Notes under the pieces: generated by a model
What the model saw: the letters and a program-made list of their open reading frames with translations, nothing else
What the model was told of the DNA's origin: nothing
Databases searched by the model: none
Assembly (NCBI GenBank): GCA_900110595.1
Contig: FOEZ01000017.1
Span: 1-64,000, forward strand
Length of the DNA stretch: 64,000 nt
Reading direction: 5' to 3'
Source: Arthrobacter sp. OV608
GTDB taxonomy: Bacteria; Actinomycetota; Actinomycetes; Actinomycetales; Micrococcaceae
Translations under genes and position numbers: made by a program
Shown: piece after piece, positions 1 through 8,380 of the stretch
Layout of the letters: each line of letters begins with the position of its first letter
How positions within the stretch are numbered: position 1 is the stretch's first letter

Positions 1-105
1 TGGTACGCCTGCCGCAAACGCATCCACGAAATCGCCGAAACCCGCGAAGGCCACACCGGCCTCTCCCCCGTCATCGCCAACCCACCCGCCGAGACTTTCA
101 GGTAA
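1..105 (+). CDS. C-terminal end of an unidentified protein (truncated by window)
   Basis: An open frame enters from the left edge and ends at TAA 103-105, giving the last 34 residues of a protein (WYACRKRIHEIAETREGHTG and so on). Codon use is high-GC and normal for the region. The tail is too short to assign to a family. Only 54 bases separate it from the next gene on the same strand and no terminator hairpin is visible between them, so the two may be co-transcribed. Confidence 0.55.
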   Translation, partial: WYACRKRIHEIAETREGHTGLSPVIANPPAETFR

Positions 106-159
106 GCCGGAAGGCTCCACCCACAGGCCATACATAAACCCGAACAACAAAGAAAGACC

Positions 160-1899
160 ATGACAACGGAACCCGCAGCAATCCTGACCGCATCACCCAC
201 CCGGCCCGCCGCCGTCGAGCCTTCCCGGCAGCACAACCCGCAGGCAAATCCAGCGGAGGCACCACCGGCAACCAAGTCCGCGGGGCACGTTATTGTTGAT
301 TCGCTCATCGCCCATGGCGTGGAACGAACGTACGTGGTGCCGGGCGAGAGCTTCCTGGACGTGCTGGACGGCCTGCATGCCTCGGATGTTGAAACCATTG
401 TCTGCCGGCATGAAGGCGGTGCCGCCTATATGGCCGAGGCTGACGGCAAGATGAACCAGCGCCCAGGCGTGGCCATGGTGACGCGGGGGCCGGGCGCTGC
501 CAACGCGCACGTGGGTCTGCACACCGCGTGGCAGGACTCCACTCCCATGCTGTTGTTTGTGGGCCTGATCCCGTTCGCGCACCGGGACCGGGAGGCCTTC
601 CAGGAGTTCGACATCAAGGCCTGGTTTGATACCGGTGCCAAGCGCGTGATGGTGCTTGACCATGCCGAACGGGCGTCCGAGATCGTGGCGGAGGCGATGT
701 TCGCTGCCATGAGCGGGCGGCCCGGCCCGGTGGTGGTGGGCCTGCCGGAGGACATCATCCGCCAGCAGATCGACCCCGCGCTGCATCCAGCGATTCCCGT
801 GGCCGCCGGCGGCATGAGCAGCACGGATGCCACGGCCCTGCGAGCTGCACTGGCGGAATCGCGCAAGCCGTTGTTCGTCACCGGCGGCAATGACTGGACC
901 CAGGAAGCTGCGGACCAGCTGACCGGCTGGCTGGAGCGCCACCAGATCCCGGCAGCGGCCGAGTGGCGGACGCAGGGAACGGTGTCCTTCGATTCGCCGT
1001 CCTACGTAGGCCCCATCGGCTACGGCCGGCCCCGCCCCACCTATGACCTGCTGGAGGAAACGGACCTGCTGGTTTTTGTGGGGACGGTGCCGGGGGATGT
1101 CATCACGGACGGGTTCGTCTGCCGCCAGGACTGGAACAAAAAGAACTTCCTGGTGACCGTGGACCCGTCGCTCCGCGGGCGTTCGGGTCCGGTGTCCCGG
1201 CAGATCCTCTCCAAGCCGGAGGCCTTTGTGCAGGACCTGGCCGTCATTGACCTGCCGGTGAAGGAAGAGTGGAAGGCGTGGACGGAGCGGATGCGGGGCG
1301 AACAGGAGCACTTCGCCGCGCTGCCCCCAGCCGCACCGTCAGCGGGACAGGCCAAAATGGACACCCTGATGGCGAACCTTGTGCCCAGGCTGCCCGAGGA
1401 TGCCATGGTGACCTTCGGCGCAGGCGAACACACCAACTGGGCCCACCGCTACTTTCCCACCCGCCGATATGCGTCCATGATCAGCGCCCGCAACGGCTCC
1501 ATGGGGTACTCCGTGCCGTCGGCCATTGCGGCATCGCTGGCAGACCCGGCACGCCGGGTGGTCACCATCGCCGGGGACGGTGAGTTCCTGATGAACGGCC
1601 AGGAGCTGGCCACCGCGGCCCAGTACGGCGCCACTCCCCTGGTGGTGGTCATGGACAACCAGGAATACGGCACCATCCGCACCCACCAGGAGCGGCACTA
1701 TCCGCAACGCGTCTCCGGCACCCAGCTGCAGAACCCCGACTTCGCTCTGATGGCCAAGGCCTTCGGCGGTTTTGGGATCACGGTCACCGAGGACAAGGAC
1801 ATTCCGGCCGCCCTTGATGCAGCATTCGCCGCCATTGACCAGGTCGGCGTCTTCGCCCTGATCCACCTCATCGTCGAACAGCGCGTGAAGGCGTACTGA
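160..1899 (+). CDS. Thiamine-diphosphate-dependent enzyme, acetolactate synthase/decarboxylase-like
   Basis: This 579-residue protein has the three-domain layout of the ThDP decarboxylase/acetolactate synthase superfamily. The N-terminal pyrimidine-binding domain carries the conserved glutamate in RHEGG (Glu85). The C-terminal pyrophosphate-binding domain starts with GDGEF (about 472) and ends its metal motif in MDNQEYG (about 504), with Asp-Asn where many members have Asn-Asn. The first 40 residues are a Pro/Ala-rich extension before the domain begins near GHVIVDSL. An AAAGAAAGA stretch precedes the ATG. It lies beside the 3-hydroxybenzoate genes but convergent to them. It could be a benzoylformate-decarboxylase-like enzyme, an acetolactate synthase paralogue or another 2-oxoacid enzyme; the substrate cannot be read from sequence. 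Confidence 0.85.
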   Translation: MTTEPAAILTASPTRPAAVEPSRQHNPQANPAEAPPATKSAGHVIVDSLIAHGVERTYVVPGESFLDVLDGLHASDVETIVCRHEGGAAYMAEADGKMNQRPGVAMVTRGPGAANAHVGLHTAWQDSTPMLLFVGLIPFAHRDREAFQEFDIKAWFDTGAKRVMVLDHAERASEIVAEAMFAAMSGRPGPVVVGLPEDIIRQQIDPALHPAIPVAAGGMSSTDATALRAALAESRKPLFVTGGNDWTQEAADQLTGWLERHQIPAAAEWRTQGTVSFDSPSYVGPIGYGRPRPTYDLLEETDLLVFVGTVPGDVITDGFVCRQDWNKKNFLVTVDPSLRGRSGPVSRQILSKPEAFVQDLAVIDLPVKEEWKAWTERMRGEQEHFAALPPAAPSAGQAKMDTLMANLVPRLPEDAMVTFGAGEHTNWAHRYFPTRRYASMISARNGSMGYSVPSAIAASLADPARRVVTIAGDGEFLMNGQELATAAQYGATPLVVVMDNQEYGTIRTHQERHYPQRVSGTQLQNPDFALMAKAFGGFGITVTEDKDIPAALDAAFAAIDQVGVFALIHLIVEQRVKAY

Positions 1900-1948
1900 G
1901 CGAAGCCCGCGCGCAGCAGCCGCGCGGACTCAGCGTTGCCCTGACAAA

Positions 1949-1989
1949 CAGCAGCGGACGACGGCGGGAGCCACCCGCCGTCGTCCGCT
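1949..1989. terminator. Bidirectional hairpin between convergent genes
   Basis: A perfect 18-bp stem (left arm 1949-1966, right arm 1972-1989) with a 5-base loop lies between the ThDP enzyme stop at 1899 and the monooxygenase stop at 2010. The arms are G+C-rich and no long T tract follows, as is usual in actinobacteria. It probably ends transcription in both directions. Confidence 0.8.
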
Positions 1990-2009
1990 GCCGTTATTGA
2001 GGTAACTAG

Positions 2010-3260
2010 CTACGCGGACACGCTTTCGGTAATCCGCTTCGGTGTAACGACGGGGACGCCGTCGCCGTCCTGCCCGTACAGCCAGTCGTTGTACTGGAAG
2101 TTGTTGTCCTTGCGGCTCTTGAACAGCAGGTTCCGCAAGGTCCGGGCGAGGCCTGAAACGTGCCACGACTCGCCCCATACACGGGCGGTGCGCTGGACGC
2201 GGGCAGTGCGGCCGGCGCGGACGCCGTTGAACGCCCGGATGGCCTCGTCCCATGCCTCGGGCTTGATCCCGTCGGCAGTGAACACAGTCCCGATCGAAGA
2301 GTCCTGCAGCACGGCAGCGTCCTCCAGGGCCTGGCAGGCACCCTGGGCCAGGTATTGCAGCATGGGGTGCGCGGCGTCGCCCATCAGCACCATCCGGCCG
2401 GCCACCCAGTTTTCGATGGGGTCGCGGTCGTACATGGGCCAGCGGATGCCGGTGGCCAGGTTCTTCAGCGCCTCCTGGACCGCGGGAACGCAGTCCTTGT
2501 ACGCAGCCTCGAGCTCATCCACTCCGCCGTACTGCTCTTCGCCGCGTTCAAAGGACGCGGACTTGAAGACGGCCACGGTGTTGAGCAGTTCGCCCTTGCG
2601 CAGCGGGTACTGCACCAGGTGGCAGTCCGGGCCGAGGTAGACAATAACGTCCTCGAGGTCCGCTTTGGGTGTGTTTTCGGTGATGGGAACGGTGCCGCGG
2701 TAGGCCACGTAGGCGGACGAAACAGGCTCGTCGATGGCCACGAGCGGGCGGAGGGTGGACTTGAGTCCGTCAGCCCCGATCACCACGTCCGCCTCGTAGT
2801 CCACGCCGGCGGCGGTGTGTGCCACGCCGCGGCCATTGACGGTTTCCACGCTTTCGACCATGACGTCGTTGACGAGCTTGACCCCGGCGGCTTCACAGCC
2901 TTCGAGCAGGACGCGGTGCAGGTCGCTGCGGTGGATCACCACGTAGGGTGCGCCGTAGCGCTCCGCGAACTCCCCGCCGAGCGTCTGGCGGGTAAGTTCC
3001 TCGCCGGTGACGGCGTCACGGAACACCAGGTGCTTGGGCTGCACGCCGATTTCCAGCGCCTTTTCCAGCAGGCCCCAGCGCTTCAGCACGCGGGAGGCAT
3101 TGGGGGCCATCTGCAGGCCCGCACCCACCTCGCCGAATTCGGGCGCCCTTTCAACGAGGGTCACGTTGGCGCCGTTCTCGCGCAGTGCGAGGGCTCCGGC
3201 CAGTCCGGCCATGCCCCCTCCGATCACCAGGACATCGGTGGACGTGGCGTGCTCAGACAT
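2010..3260 (-). CDS. 3-hydroxybenzoate 6-monooxygenase (FAD-dependent)
   Basis: The 416-residue protein is a class A flavoprotein aromatic hydroxylase. It has the dinucleotide fold GGGMAGL near residues 14-20, the DG motif GADGLKST in the middle and the FAD ribityl-binding GDAAHPMLQYLAQGA toward the C terminus. Size and motif context match 3-hydroxybenzoate 6-hydroxylases (NagX/XlnD/MhbM type), which para-hydroxylate 3-hydroxybenzoate to gentisate using NADH and O2. The divergent gentisate operon supports this over salicylate hydroxylase. The ATG overlaps the transporter's stop by 8 bases, and AGGAG lies just upstream (reverse strand, about 3264-3268), so the two are translationally coupled. 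A 5-hydroxylating salicylate enzyme is the main alternative. Confidence 0.85.
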   Translation of the reverse strand: MSEHATSTDVLVIGGGMAGLAGALALRENGANVTLVERAPEFGEVGAGLQMAPNASRVLKRWGLLEKALEIGVQPKHLVFRDAVTGEELTRQTLGGEFAERYGAPYVVIHRSDLHRVLLEGCEAAGVKLVNDVMVESVETVNGRGVAHTAAGVDYEADVVIGADGLKSTLRPLVAIDEPVSSAYVAYRGTVPITENTPKADLEDVIVYLGPDCHLVQYPLRKGELLNTVAVFKSASFERGEEQYGGVDELEAAYKDCVPAVQEALKNLATGIRWPMYDRDPIENWVAGRMVLMGDAAHPMLQYLAQGACQALEDAAVLQDSSIGTVFTADGIKPEAWDEAIRAFNGVRAGRTARVQRTARVWGESWHVSGLARTLRNLLFKSRKDNNFQYNDWLYGQDGDGVPVVTPKRITESVSA

Positions 3261-4584
3261 TACTTGCTCCTGTGGTTGTTGGGTTTTTGGATTTCAGGTG
3301 AAGGCCGACGGCGGTCAGCAGCACAGCTGCGATGGCGGCAGCGCCGGCGAACGCGAGGAAGTTCGAGTTGACTCCCAGCCCCGCGGCCAGCAGCAGGCCT
3401 CCGGCCTGCGGTGCGGCGACGGCGCCGATCCGGCCCGTGCCCAGCGCCCAGCCCAGCGCGGTGCCGCGCAGGTGGGCAGGATAGTGGTTGGCAACGGCGG
3501 CGATGATGAGGCACTGTGTGCCGTGGGTTCCGACGCCGGCGAGCACCAGCATGAGGTACACCACCGTTACTGGAGGTCCCGTCACCAGGACCACCAACGC
3601 ACCGGCTGCCACGGCGGCAGCGGCGATAGCGGTGGGTACGGGGCCAAAACGCGTGCCGGCCCAGGCCGTGATGACCGAACCGGCCACCGCGCCGAGGTTC
3701 AGTGCCAGCGCGAAGGTCAGCGCCGAGCCCAGGTTGTAGCCCGCCAGCTGCATTAGGTTGGGCAGCCAGGTGCCCAGGCCGTACCAGGCGAATAGTGTGG
3801 CGATGGTGGCAACCGCGAAGAGCATGCTGATGCCGAGGTACGGGGCGCGGAGCAGCGAGGAGAACCCTGCGCCGGGCTTGGTGCCGGCCTTGGTGTCGGC
3901 CGCGACCTTGACGTTCCGGGTGTCCTGTTCCGAACCCAGCGTTTCCGGAAGGAATTTCAGTCCGAGCGGCACCACGATCACGAGTGCCAGCACGGCCACC
4001 AGGAACATGGACTGCCAGCCGAAGGCCGGGATCAGCTGGATACCCACGAGGGCGGCGATCGAGCCGCCAATCGGGACACCGGACATCATCAGGGTGGCAA
4101 TGGTGGACCGCCATTTGGTGGGGACCAGTTCGGCCACGAGGGCGTTCGCGGAGGGCACCAGCCCGCCGAGCCCGATTCCGGCGAGCAGCCGCAGGACGCC
4201 GAAGATGGCGGCGTTGGGGGCGAAGGCGCAAAAGACGGTGAAGACGGAAAAGACCACGGCGCAGCCAAGGATGGTGCGGCGGCGGCCCCACGAGTCGGCC
4301 ATCCGGCCGGCGAAGATCGCGCCGATCATCATGCCCAGGAACGCCATCGACCCGATGGTTCCGGCCGTGGCCTTGGTGAGGCCCCAACCGGTTTCCGAAA
4401 TCAGGGAGGACTGGACCGTGCCGTAGACAATGAGGTCATAGCCATCAAAGACCACCAGCAGCCAACAGACCAGGACGGCCAGGACGGATGCCTTGGGGAA
4501 CCGGGCTTGCCTGTCAGCGGACGATGGGCCGGGAGCCCCCGGCGTTGACCGTTGCGTCGCTGCAGCGGGAAGTGTGTGATTCAT
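3253..4584 (-). CDS. MFS aromatic acid:H+ symporter (3-hydroxybenzoate/gentisate uptake)
   Basis: This 443-residue membrane protein has 12 predicted helices. The first carries DGYDLIVYG, the Asp-containing signature of the aromatic acid:H+ symporter (AAHS) family. The loop between helices 2 and 3 has GRMADSWGRRR, the general MFS motif. The frame stays open to 4620, but ATG at 4584 starts directly on the MNHTLPA sequence and keeps the gene clear of the IclR start. It is first in a two-gene operon with the monooxygenase, so the likely substrate is 3-hydroxybenzoate or gentisate. The exact substrate is inferred from the neighbours. Confidence 0.85.
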   Translation of the reverse strand: MNHTLPAAATQRSTPGAPGPSSADRQARFPKASVLAVLVCWLLVVFDGYDLIVYGTVQSSLISETGWGLTKATAGTIGSMAFLGMMIGAIFAGRMADSWGRRRTILGCAVVFSVFTVFCAFAPNAAIFGVLRLLAGIGLGGLVPSANALVAELVPTKWRSTIATLMMSGVPIGGSIAALVGIQLIPAFGWQSMFLVAVLALVIVVPLGLKFLPETLGSEQDTRNVKVAADTKAGTKPGAGFSSLLRAPYLGISMLFAVATIATLFAWYGLGTWLPNLMQLAGYNLGSALTFALALNLGAVAGSVITAWAGTRFGPVPTAIAAAAVAAGALVVLVTGPPVTVVYLMLVLAGVGTHGTQCLIIAAVANHYPAHLRGTALGWALGTGRIGAVAAPQAGGLLLAAGLGVNSNFLAFAGAAAIAAVLLTAVGLHLKSKNPTTTGASNV

Positions 4585-4596
4585 CCCACTACTGTC

Positions 4597-5481
4597 ATGG
4601 CCACTGGAGATGAACCACAATACAATTCTGATGTGCAGAAAAGCTCCGCCCCTTCTCCCGGCGCAAGGCCAGGGCGGAAGCCTGCCCAGAAAAAGCCGGT
4701 ACAGAAGCGTCCCACGTACTCCATCGAGGCAGTGGACAACGCGCTTCAGCTGCTACAACTCCTGCGCGACGGCGGAACCCTGCGGCTGAAGGATGCAGCC
4801 GTGGAACTGGGGGTTGCGCCGTCCACGGCCCACCGGCTCCTGGCCATGCTGGTCTACCGGGGCTTTGCGGTGCAGGATGAAACCCGGCGCTATGTTCCGG
4901 GCCCTGCCATGGGGGTGGGTCCGGCAGGACTGAGCTGGACGCGGCTGCTGCGTTCGCTGGCCCAGCCGCACATGGAGCTGCTCTCGGCGCAGTTGAACGA
5001 GACCGTGAATCTCATGGTGCGGGTGGGCACCAAGGTGCGGTTCCTCGCCACCGTCGAGGGAAGCAATGTGCTCCGGGTCGGCGACCGGCAGGGGACGGTG
5101 CTGCCTGCCAACAAAACCTCCGGCGGCAAGGCGATTCTTGCGGAGCTTGATCCGCCCATGATCCAGCAGCTGTTCCGCAGCAACAATGCCGAGATCAGCG
5201 GCGACACCATCGCGGAGGAGGATTTTCCGGCCTTCCTGCGGGAGCTGGATTCGGTCCGCAGCAACGGCTTTGCCGCCAATTTTGAAGGCACTGAAGATGG
5301 CGTGAGCGCGTTGGGCATGGCGCTGCACAACCGGCACGGCAATGTGGTGGGGGCGATCAGCGTCGCCACCCCTGCCACACGGTTCCGCGCAGTGTTCGAC
5401 GGCGGACTGGTCGCCGCCCTGCGCGAGACCTGCAGGCAGCTGGAGATCGACATCGCAGCCAACCCGGCTGAGCCAGATTAG
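4597..5481 (+). CDS. IclR-family regulator of the gentisate genes
   Basis: The 294-residue protein has an N-terminal winged helix (SIEAVDNALQLLQLL to about residue 100, with recognition helix region GVAPSTAHRLLAML) and a C-terminal IclR effector-binding domain. ATG 4597 is chosen. A GTG at 4633 is also possible and would shorten an unstructured Lys/Pro-rich N terminus. It sits between the divergent transporter/hydroxylase operon and the gentisate operon, the position of GenR, the IclR regulator of gentisate genes in Corynebacterium glutamicum. The palindromes at 4626-4640 and 5496-5512 are its probable sites. If GTG 4633 is the start, the first palindrome overlaps it, which would suit autoregulation. 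Confidence 0.88.
   Translation: MATGDEPQYNSDVQKSSAPSPGARPGRKPAQKKPVQKRPTYSIEAVDNALQLLQLLRDGGTLRLKDAAVELGVAPSTAHRLLAMLVYRGFAVQDETRRYVPGPAMGVGPAGLSWTRLLRSLAQPHMELLSAQLNETVNLMVRVGTKVRFLATVEGSNVLRVGDRQGTVLPANKTSGGKAILAELDPPMIQQLFRSNNAEISGDTIAEEDFPAFLRELDSVRSNGFAANFEGTEDGVSALGMALHNRHGNVVGAISVATPATRFRAVFDGGLVAALRETCRQLEIDIAANPAEPD
4626..4640. promoter_or_regulatory. Putative IclR operator, site 1
   Basis: TTCTG-ATGTG-CAGAA is a perfect 5-5-5 inverted repeat in the divergent region between the transporter and the regulator. The same half-sites and spacing recur upstream of gentisate dioxygenase. From memory, the C. glutamicum GenR site is ATTCC-N7(5)-GGAAT, which has a similar shape. Confidence 0.65.
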
Positions 5482-5495
5482 TCGCCTTCGCCCTA

Positions 5496-5512
5496 ATTCT
5501 GTAGAGCAGAAT
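5496..5512. promoter_or_regulatory. Putative IclR operator, site 2 (gentisate operon)
   Basis: ATTCTG-TAGAG-CAGAAT is a perfect 6-5-6 inverted repeat 78 bases before the dioxygenase start. It contains the same TTCTG-N5-CAGAA core as the site at 4626. A weak -10-like TATGCT overlaps its right end (5512-5517). Confidence 0.7.
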
Positions 5513-5589
5513 ATGCTCGTTATCACATGCACTTCCTCCGTAGGGTCGAACTACGCCAAAACTGTTCGGACCTATCGAGGAGGCCTTTC

Positions 5590-6720
5590 GTGTCCATCAG
5601 CGCCGAAAACGTGACTCATGAATCAGTGGCCGCCAGCCACGCCCTGCCGGAGCCCACCACGGAGGAGGCTGCGCAGCTGGAGCAGCTGTACCAGGACTTC
5701 GATAAGGAGAACCTGATTCCGCTGTGGACAGAGATCGGTGACCTGATGCCGATGGTCCCGAGCCCCAAAGCCGTCCCGCACGTGTGGCGCTGGAACGACC
5801 TGTACCCGCTGGCTGCCCGTGCCGGGGACCTGGTTCCCGTAGGCCGCGGCGGGGAACGGCGGGCCATTGCCCTGGCCAACCCCGGCCTGGCCGGCACTCC
5901 GTACGCAACCCCCACGTTGTGGGCGGCCATCCAGTACCTGGGCGGCCGGGAAACAGCGCCGGAGCACCGCCACTCCCAGAACGCATTCCGCTTCGTGGTG
6001 GAGGGTGAAGGCGTGTGGACCGTGGTGAACGGTGACCCGGTGCGGATGTCCCGCGGCGACTTCCTGCTCACCCCGGGCTGGAACTTCCACGGCCACCACA
6101 ACGACACCGATGAGCCGATGGCCTGGATTGACGGCCTGGACATCCCTTTCGTGCATTACGCCGACGCCGGCTTCTTCGAGTTCGGCACCGAACGCGTCAC
6201 CGACGAGGCCACCCCGGACATCTCCCGCTCCGAGCGGCTCTGGGCCCACCCCGGCCTGCGCCCGCTCTCCGGCCTGGATGACACCACCAGCTCCCCGATC
6301 GCAGCGTACCGGTGGAAGTACACGGACGCAGCCCTCCGCGAGCAACTGCTGTTGGAGGACGAGGGCCACCCGGCCACCGTCTCGCAGGGCCACGCAGCCG
6401 TCCGGTTCACCAACCCCACCACCGGCGGGGACGTGATGCCCACCATCCGGGCCGAGTTCCACCGCCTCCGCGCCGGTGCCGCCACGGACACAGTCCATGA
6501 GGTGGGCTCCAGCGTCTGGCAGGTCTTCGAAGGCACCGGCTCGGTGGTCCTGAACGGCGAAACGAAGCAACTGGCCAAGGGCGACCTGTTCGTGGTTCCG
6601 TCCTGGGCTGCCTGGTCACTGCACGCCGATACCGAGTTTGATCTTTTCCGCTTCAGCGACGCCCCGATTTTCGAGCGCCTGAGCTTCAACCGCACCTACA
6701 TCGAAGGACGCACCAAGTAA
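5590..6720 (+). CDS. Gentisate 1,2-dioxygenase
   Basis: A 376-residue bicupin that opens the gentisate ring to maleylpyruvate using Fe(II) and O2. The N-terminal cupin has EHRHSQNAFRFVVEGEG (His126 and His128) and GWNFHGHHND (His167), the three-His iron set of the family. The second cupin, near the C terminus, has VHEVGSSVWQVFEGTG. The frame extends upstream to 5527, but GTG 5590 is the likely start: AGGAGG at 5578-5583 lies 6 bases before it, and the upstream part reads as leader carrying the operator. Its stop TAA shares a base with the next gene's ATG. Confidence 0.93.
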   Translation: MSISAENVTHESVAASHALPEPTTEEAAQLEQLYQDFDKENLIPLWTEIGDLMPMVPSPKAVPHVWRWNDLYPLAARAGDLVPVGRGGERRAIALANPGLAGTPYATPTLWAAIQYLGGRETAPEHRHSQNAFRFVVEGEGVWTVVNGDPVRMSRGDFLLTPGWNFHGHHNDTDEPMAWIDGLDIPFVHYADAGFFEFGTERVTDEATPDISRSERLWAHPGLRPLSGLDDTTSSPIAAYRWKYTDAALREQLLLEDEGHPATVSQGHAAVRFTNPTTGGDVMPTIRAEFHRLRAGAATDTVHEVGSSVWQVFEGTGSVVLNGETKQLAKGDLFVVPSWAAWSLHADTEFDLFRFSDAPIFERLSFNRTYIEGRTK

Positions 6721-7556
6721 TGAAACTCCTTACCCTCCGCCTCGCCAACGGCAGCGAAACACGCACGACGGCGGTGCGCCAGGACGGCGACACCCTCACC
6801 GAGATTCCCGGGTTCGCCGATGTCGGCGCCCTGCTGCAGGATCCAGCCTGGGAAGCCATCGCCGCGGCGGCCAGCGGCACAACGCATGCCCTTGACGGCG
6901 CCGACCTTGCCGCCGTCGTGCCTTCCCCCGGCAAGATCATCTGCGTGGGCCACAACTACCGCAACCACATCAAGGAGATGGGCCGGGAAGTCCCGGAGTA
7001 CCCCACCCTGTTCGCCAAGTACGCCGAATCCCTGATCGGCCCCAACGACGACCTGGCCGTGCCGCAGGAATCGGACACCGTGGACTGGGAAGCCGAACTC
7101 GCCGTCGTCATCGGCAAGACCGGCCGCCGCATCGCCGAGGCGGACGCCGCGGACCACATCGCCGGTTATGCCGTCCTGAACGACGTGTCCATGCGTGATT
7201 ACCAGTTCCGCACCATCCAGTGGCTGCAGGGCAAGACCTGGGAGAAGTCCACCCCATTCGGCCCCGCCCTGGTCACTAAGGACGAGTTCACCCCCGGCCC
7301 GCTGATGACCTCCGCCGTGGACGGTGACGTCCAGCAGTCCACCCCCACCTCGGACGTGGTGTTCACCCCGGAGTTCCTCGTCTCCTACATCTCCACCATC
7401 ATCACGCTGAACCCGGGCGACGTGATCGCCACCGGCACCCCGGGCGGCGTGGGCCACGCCCAGGACCCCAAGCGGTACCTGCAGGAGGGCCAGGTCCTGG
7501 TGACGACCATCGAGGGCCTGGGCCAGCTGAAGAACCGCGTTATCAAGGAAGCCTGA
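6720..7556 (+). CDS. Fumarylpyruvate hydrolase (FAH family)
   Basis: This 278-residue fumarylacetoacetate-hydrolase-fold protein cleaves fumarylpyruvate to fumarate and pyruvate, the last step of gentisate breakdown. The metal ligands are visible in DWEAELAVVIG (Glu124, Glu126) and NDVSMRD (Asp155). KIICVGHNYRNH and the C-terminal GDVIATGTPGGVG are family signatures. It overlaps the dioxygenase stop by one base (TAATG) and its own stop overlaps the isomerase ATG, so the three genes are coupled. In the related homogentisate route the homologue acts on fumarylacetoacetate; the gentisate context decides the call. Confidence 0.92.
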   Translation: MKLLTLRLANGSETRTTAVRQDGDTLTEIPGFADVGALLQDPAWEAIAAAASGTTHALDGADLAAVVPSPGKIICVGHNYRNHIKEMGREVPEYPTLFAKYAESLIGPNDDLAVPQESDTVDWEAELAVVIGKTGRRIAEADAADHIAGYAVLNDVSMRDYQFRTIQWLQGKTWEKSTPFGPALVTKDEFTPGPLMTSAVDGDVQQSTPTSDVVFTPEFLVSYISTIITLNPGDVIATGTPGGVGHAQDPKRYLQEGQVLVTTIEGLGQLKNRVIKEA

Positions 7557-8305
7557 TGGCTGCCCGCCACGACCAGGCCACCGACCCGGTGCTCCTGCAG
7601 TCCCTGCTGCAGGCGCGCCGGGGCACGGCGTTCTTCGCCCGCAAGCTCAACGAGCTTTCCGACGCGGAGCTCGACGGCGGCAGCCTCCTTCCCGGCTGGA
7701 CCCGCCGGCACGTTGTGGCACACGTGGGCTACAACGCCCGCGCGATAGCGAGGCTGGTCGAATGGGCGGCCACCGGTGTGGAGACCCCGATGTACTCCTC
7801 ACCTGAGGCGCGCAACCACGAGATCGAGTTCGGCGCCACCCTCTCCCCGATCGCCTTGCGGCATCTCTTCGACCACTCCGCCGTGCACCTGAACGTCGAA
7901 TGGCGCGACCTGCCCGCTGACGCGTGGCGCCACTTGGTCAAAACCGCCCAGGGCCGGGTTGTTCCGGCAGAGGAAACTGTCTGGATGCGCACCCGCGAGG
8001 TCTGGCTCCACGCGGTCGACCTGGACAACGGTGCCACTTTCAGTGACATCCCGGTGCCCGTCCTGGAACGGCTCCTCGGGGACATCACGGGCGCCTGGCA
8101 CACCCGCGGCACCGATACCGGGCTGGTGGTCCGGATGGAGGGCACTGCCGTGGCGTTCGGCGACACAAGTGCAGCGAACCCGACGATCATCACCGGGCCG
8201 CTGGCCGCCGTCGTCCAGTGGGCAGCGGGCAGAGGCTCAGGCGGTGTGACAGTGGAAGGCTCCGGCGCCAACGGTGCGGTCCCGGCTGCCCCACAGTGGA
8301 TCTGA
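7556..8305 (+). CDS. Maleylpyruvate isomerase, mycothiol-dependent type
   Basis: The 249-residue protein has the DinB/MDMPI fold. The N-terminal helix bundle has GWTRRHVVAHVGYNARA, and RTREVWLHAVDLDNG supplies the Glu and His of the zinc site; a C-terminal SCP2-like domain follows. It isomerises maleylpyruvate to fumarylpyruvate with mycothiol as cofactor, which fits an actinobacterial host. Glutathione-type isomerases are unrelated in sequence. It is the last gene of the three-gene operon and starts inside the hydrolase stop region (TGATGG). A strong hairpin follows. Confidence 0.9.
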   Translation: MAARHDQATDPVLLQSLLQARRGTAFFARKLNELSDAELDGGSLLPGWTRRHVVAHVGYNARAIARLVEWAATGVETPMYSSPEARNHEIEFGATLSPIALRHLFDHSAVHLNVEWRDLPADAWRHLVKTAQGRVVPAEETVWMRTREVWLHAVDLDNGATFSDIPVPVLERLLGDITGAWHTRGTDTGLVVRMEGTAVAFGDTSAANPTIITGPLAAVVQWAAGRGSGGVTVEGSGANGAVPAAPQWI

Positions 8306-8314
8306 ACCACAAGC

Positions 8315-8361
8315 GCATAACAATGGCGGCCAGCGAGATTCGCTGGCCGCCATTGTTATGC
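8315..8361. terminator. Bidirectional terminator, 22-bp stem
   Basis: Left arm 8315-8336 and right arm 8340-8361 pair without mismatch around a 3-base loop (GAT). It starts 10 bases after the isomerase stop and ends 20 bases before the stop of the convergent kinase-GH3 gene, so it probably serves both operons. Confidence 0.85.
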
Positions 8362-8380
8362 CTGGTGGAAGGAATTCCGC

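Noticed and set aside
193..1311. 372-codon antisense frame over the ThDP enzyme
   Set aside because: No start context and an amino-acid composition typical of reverse-frame high-GC translation.
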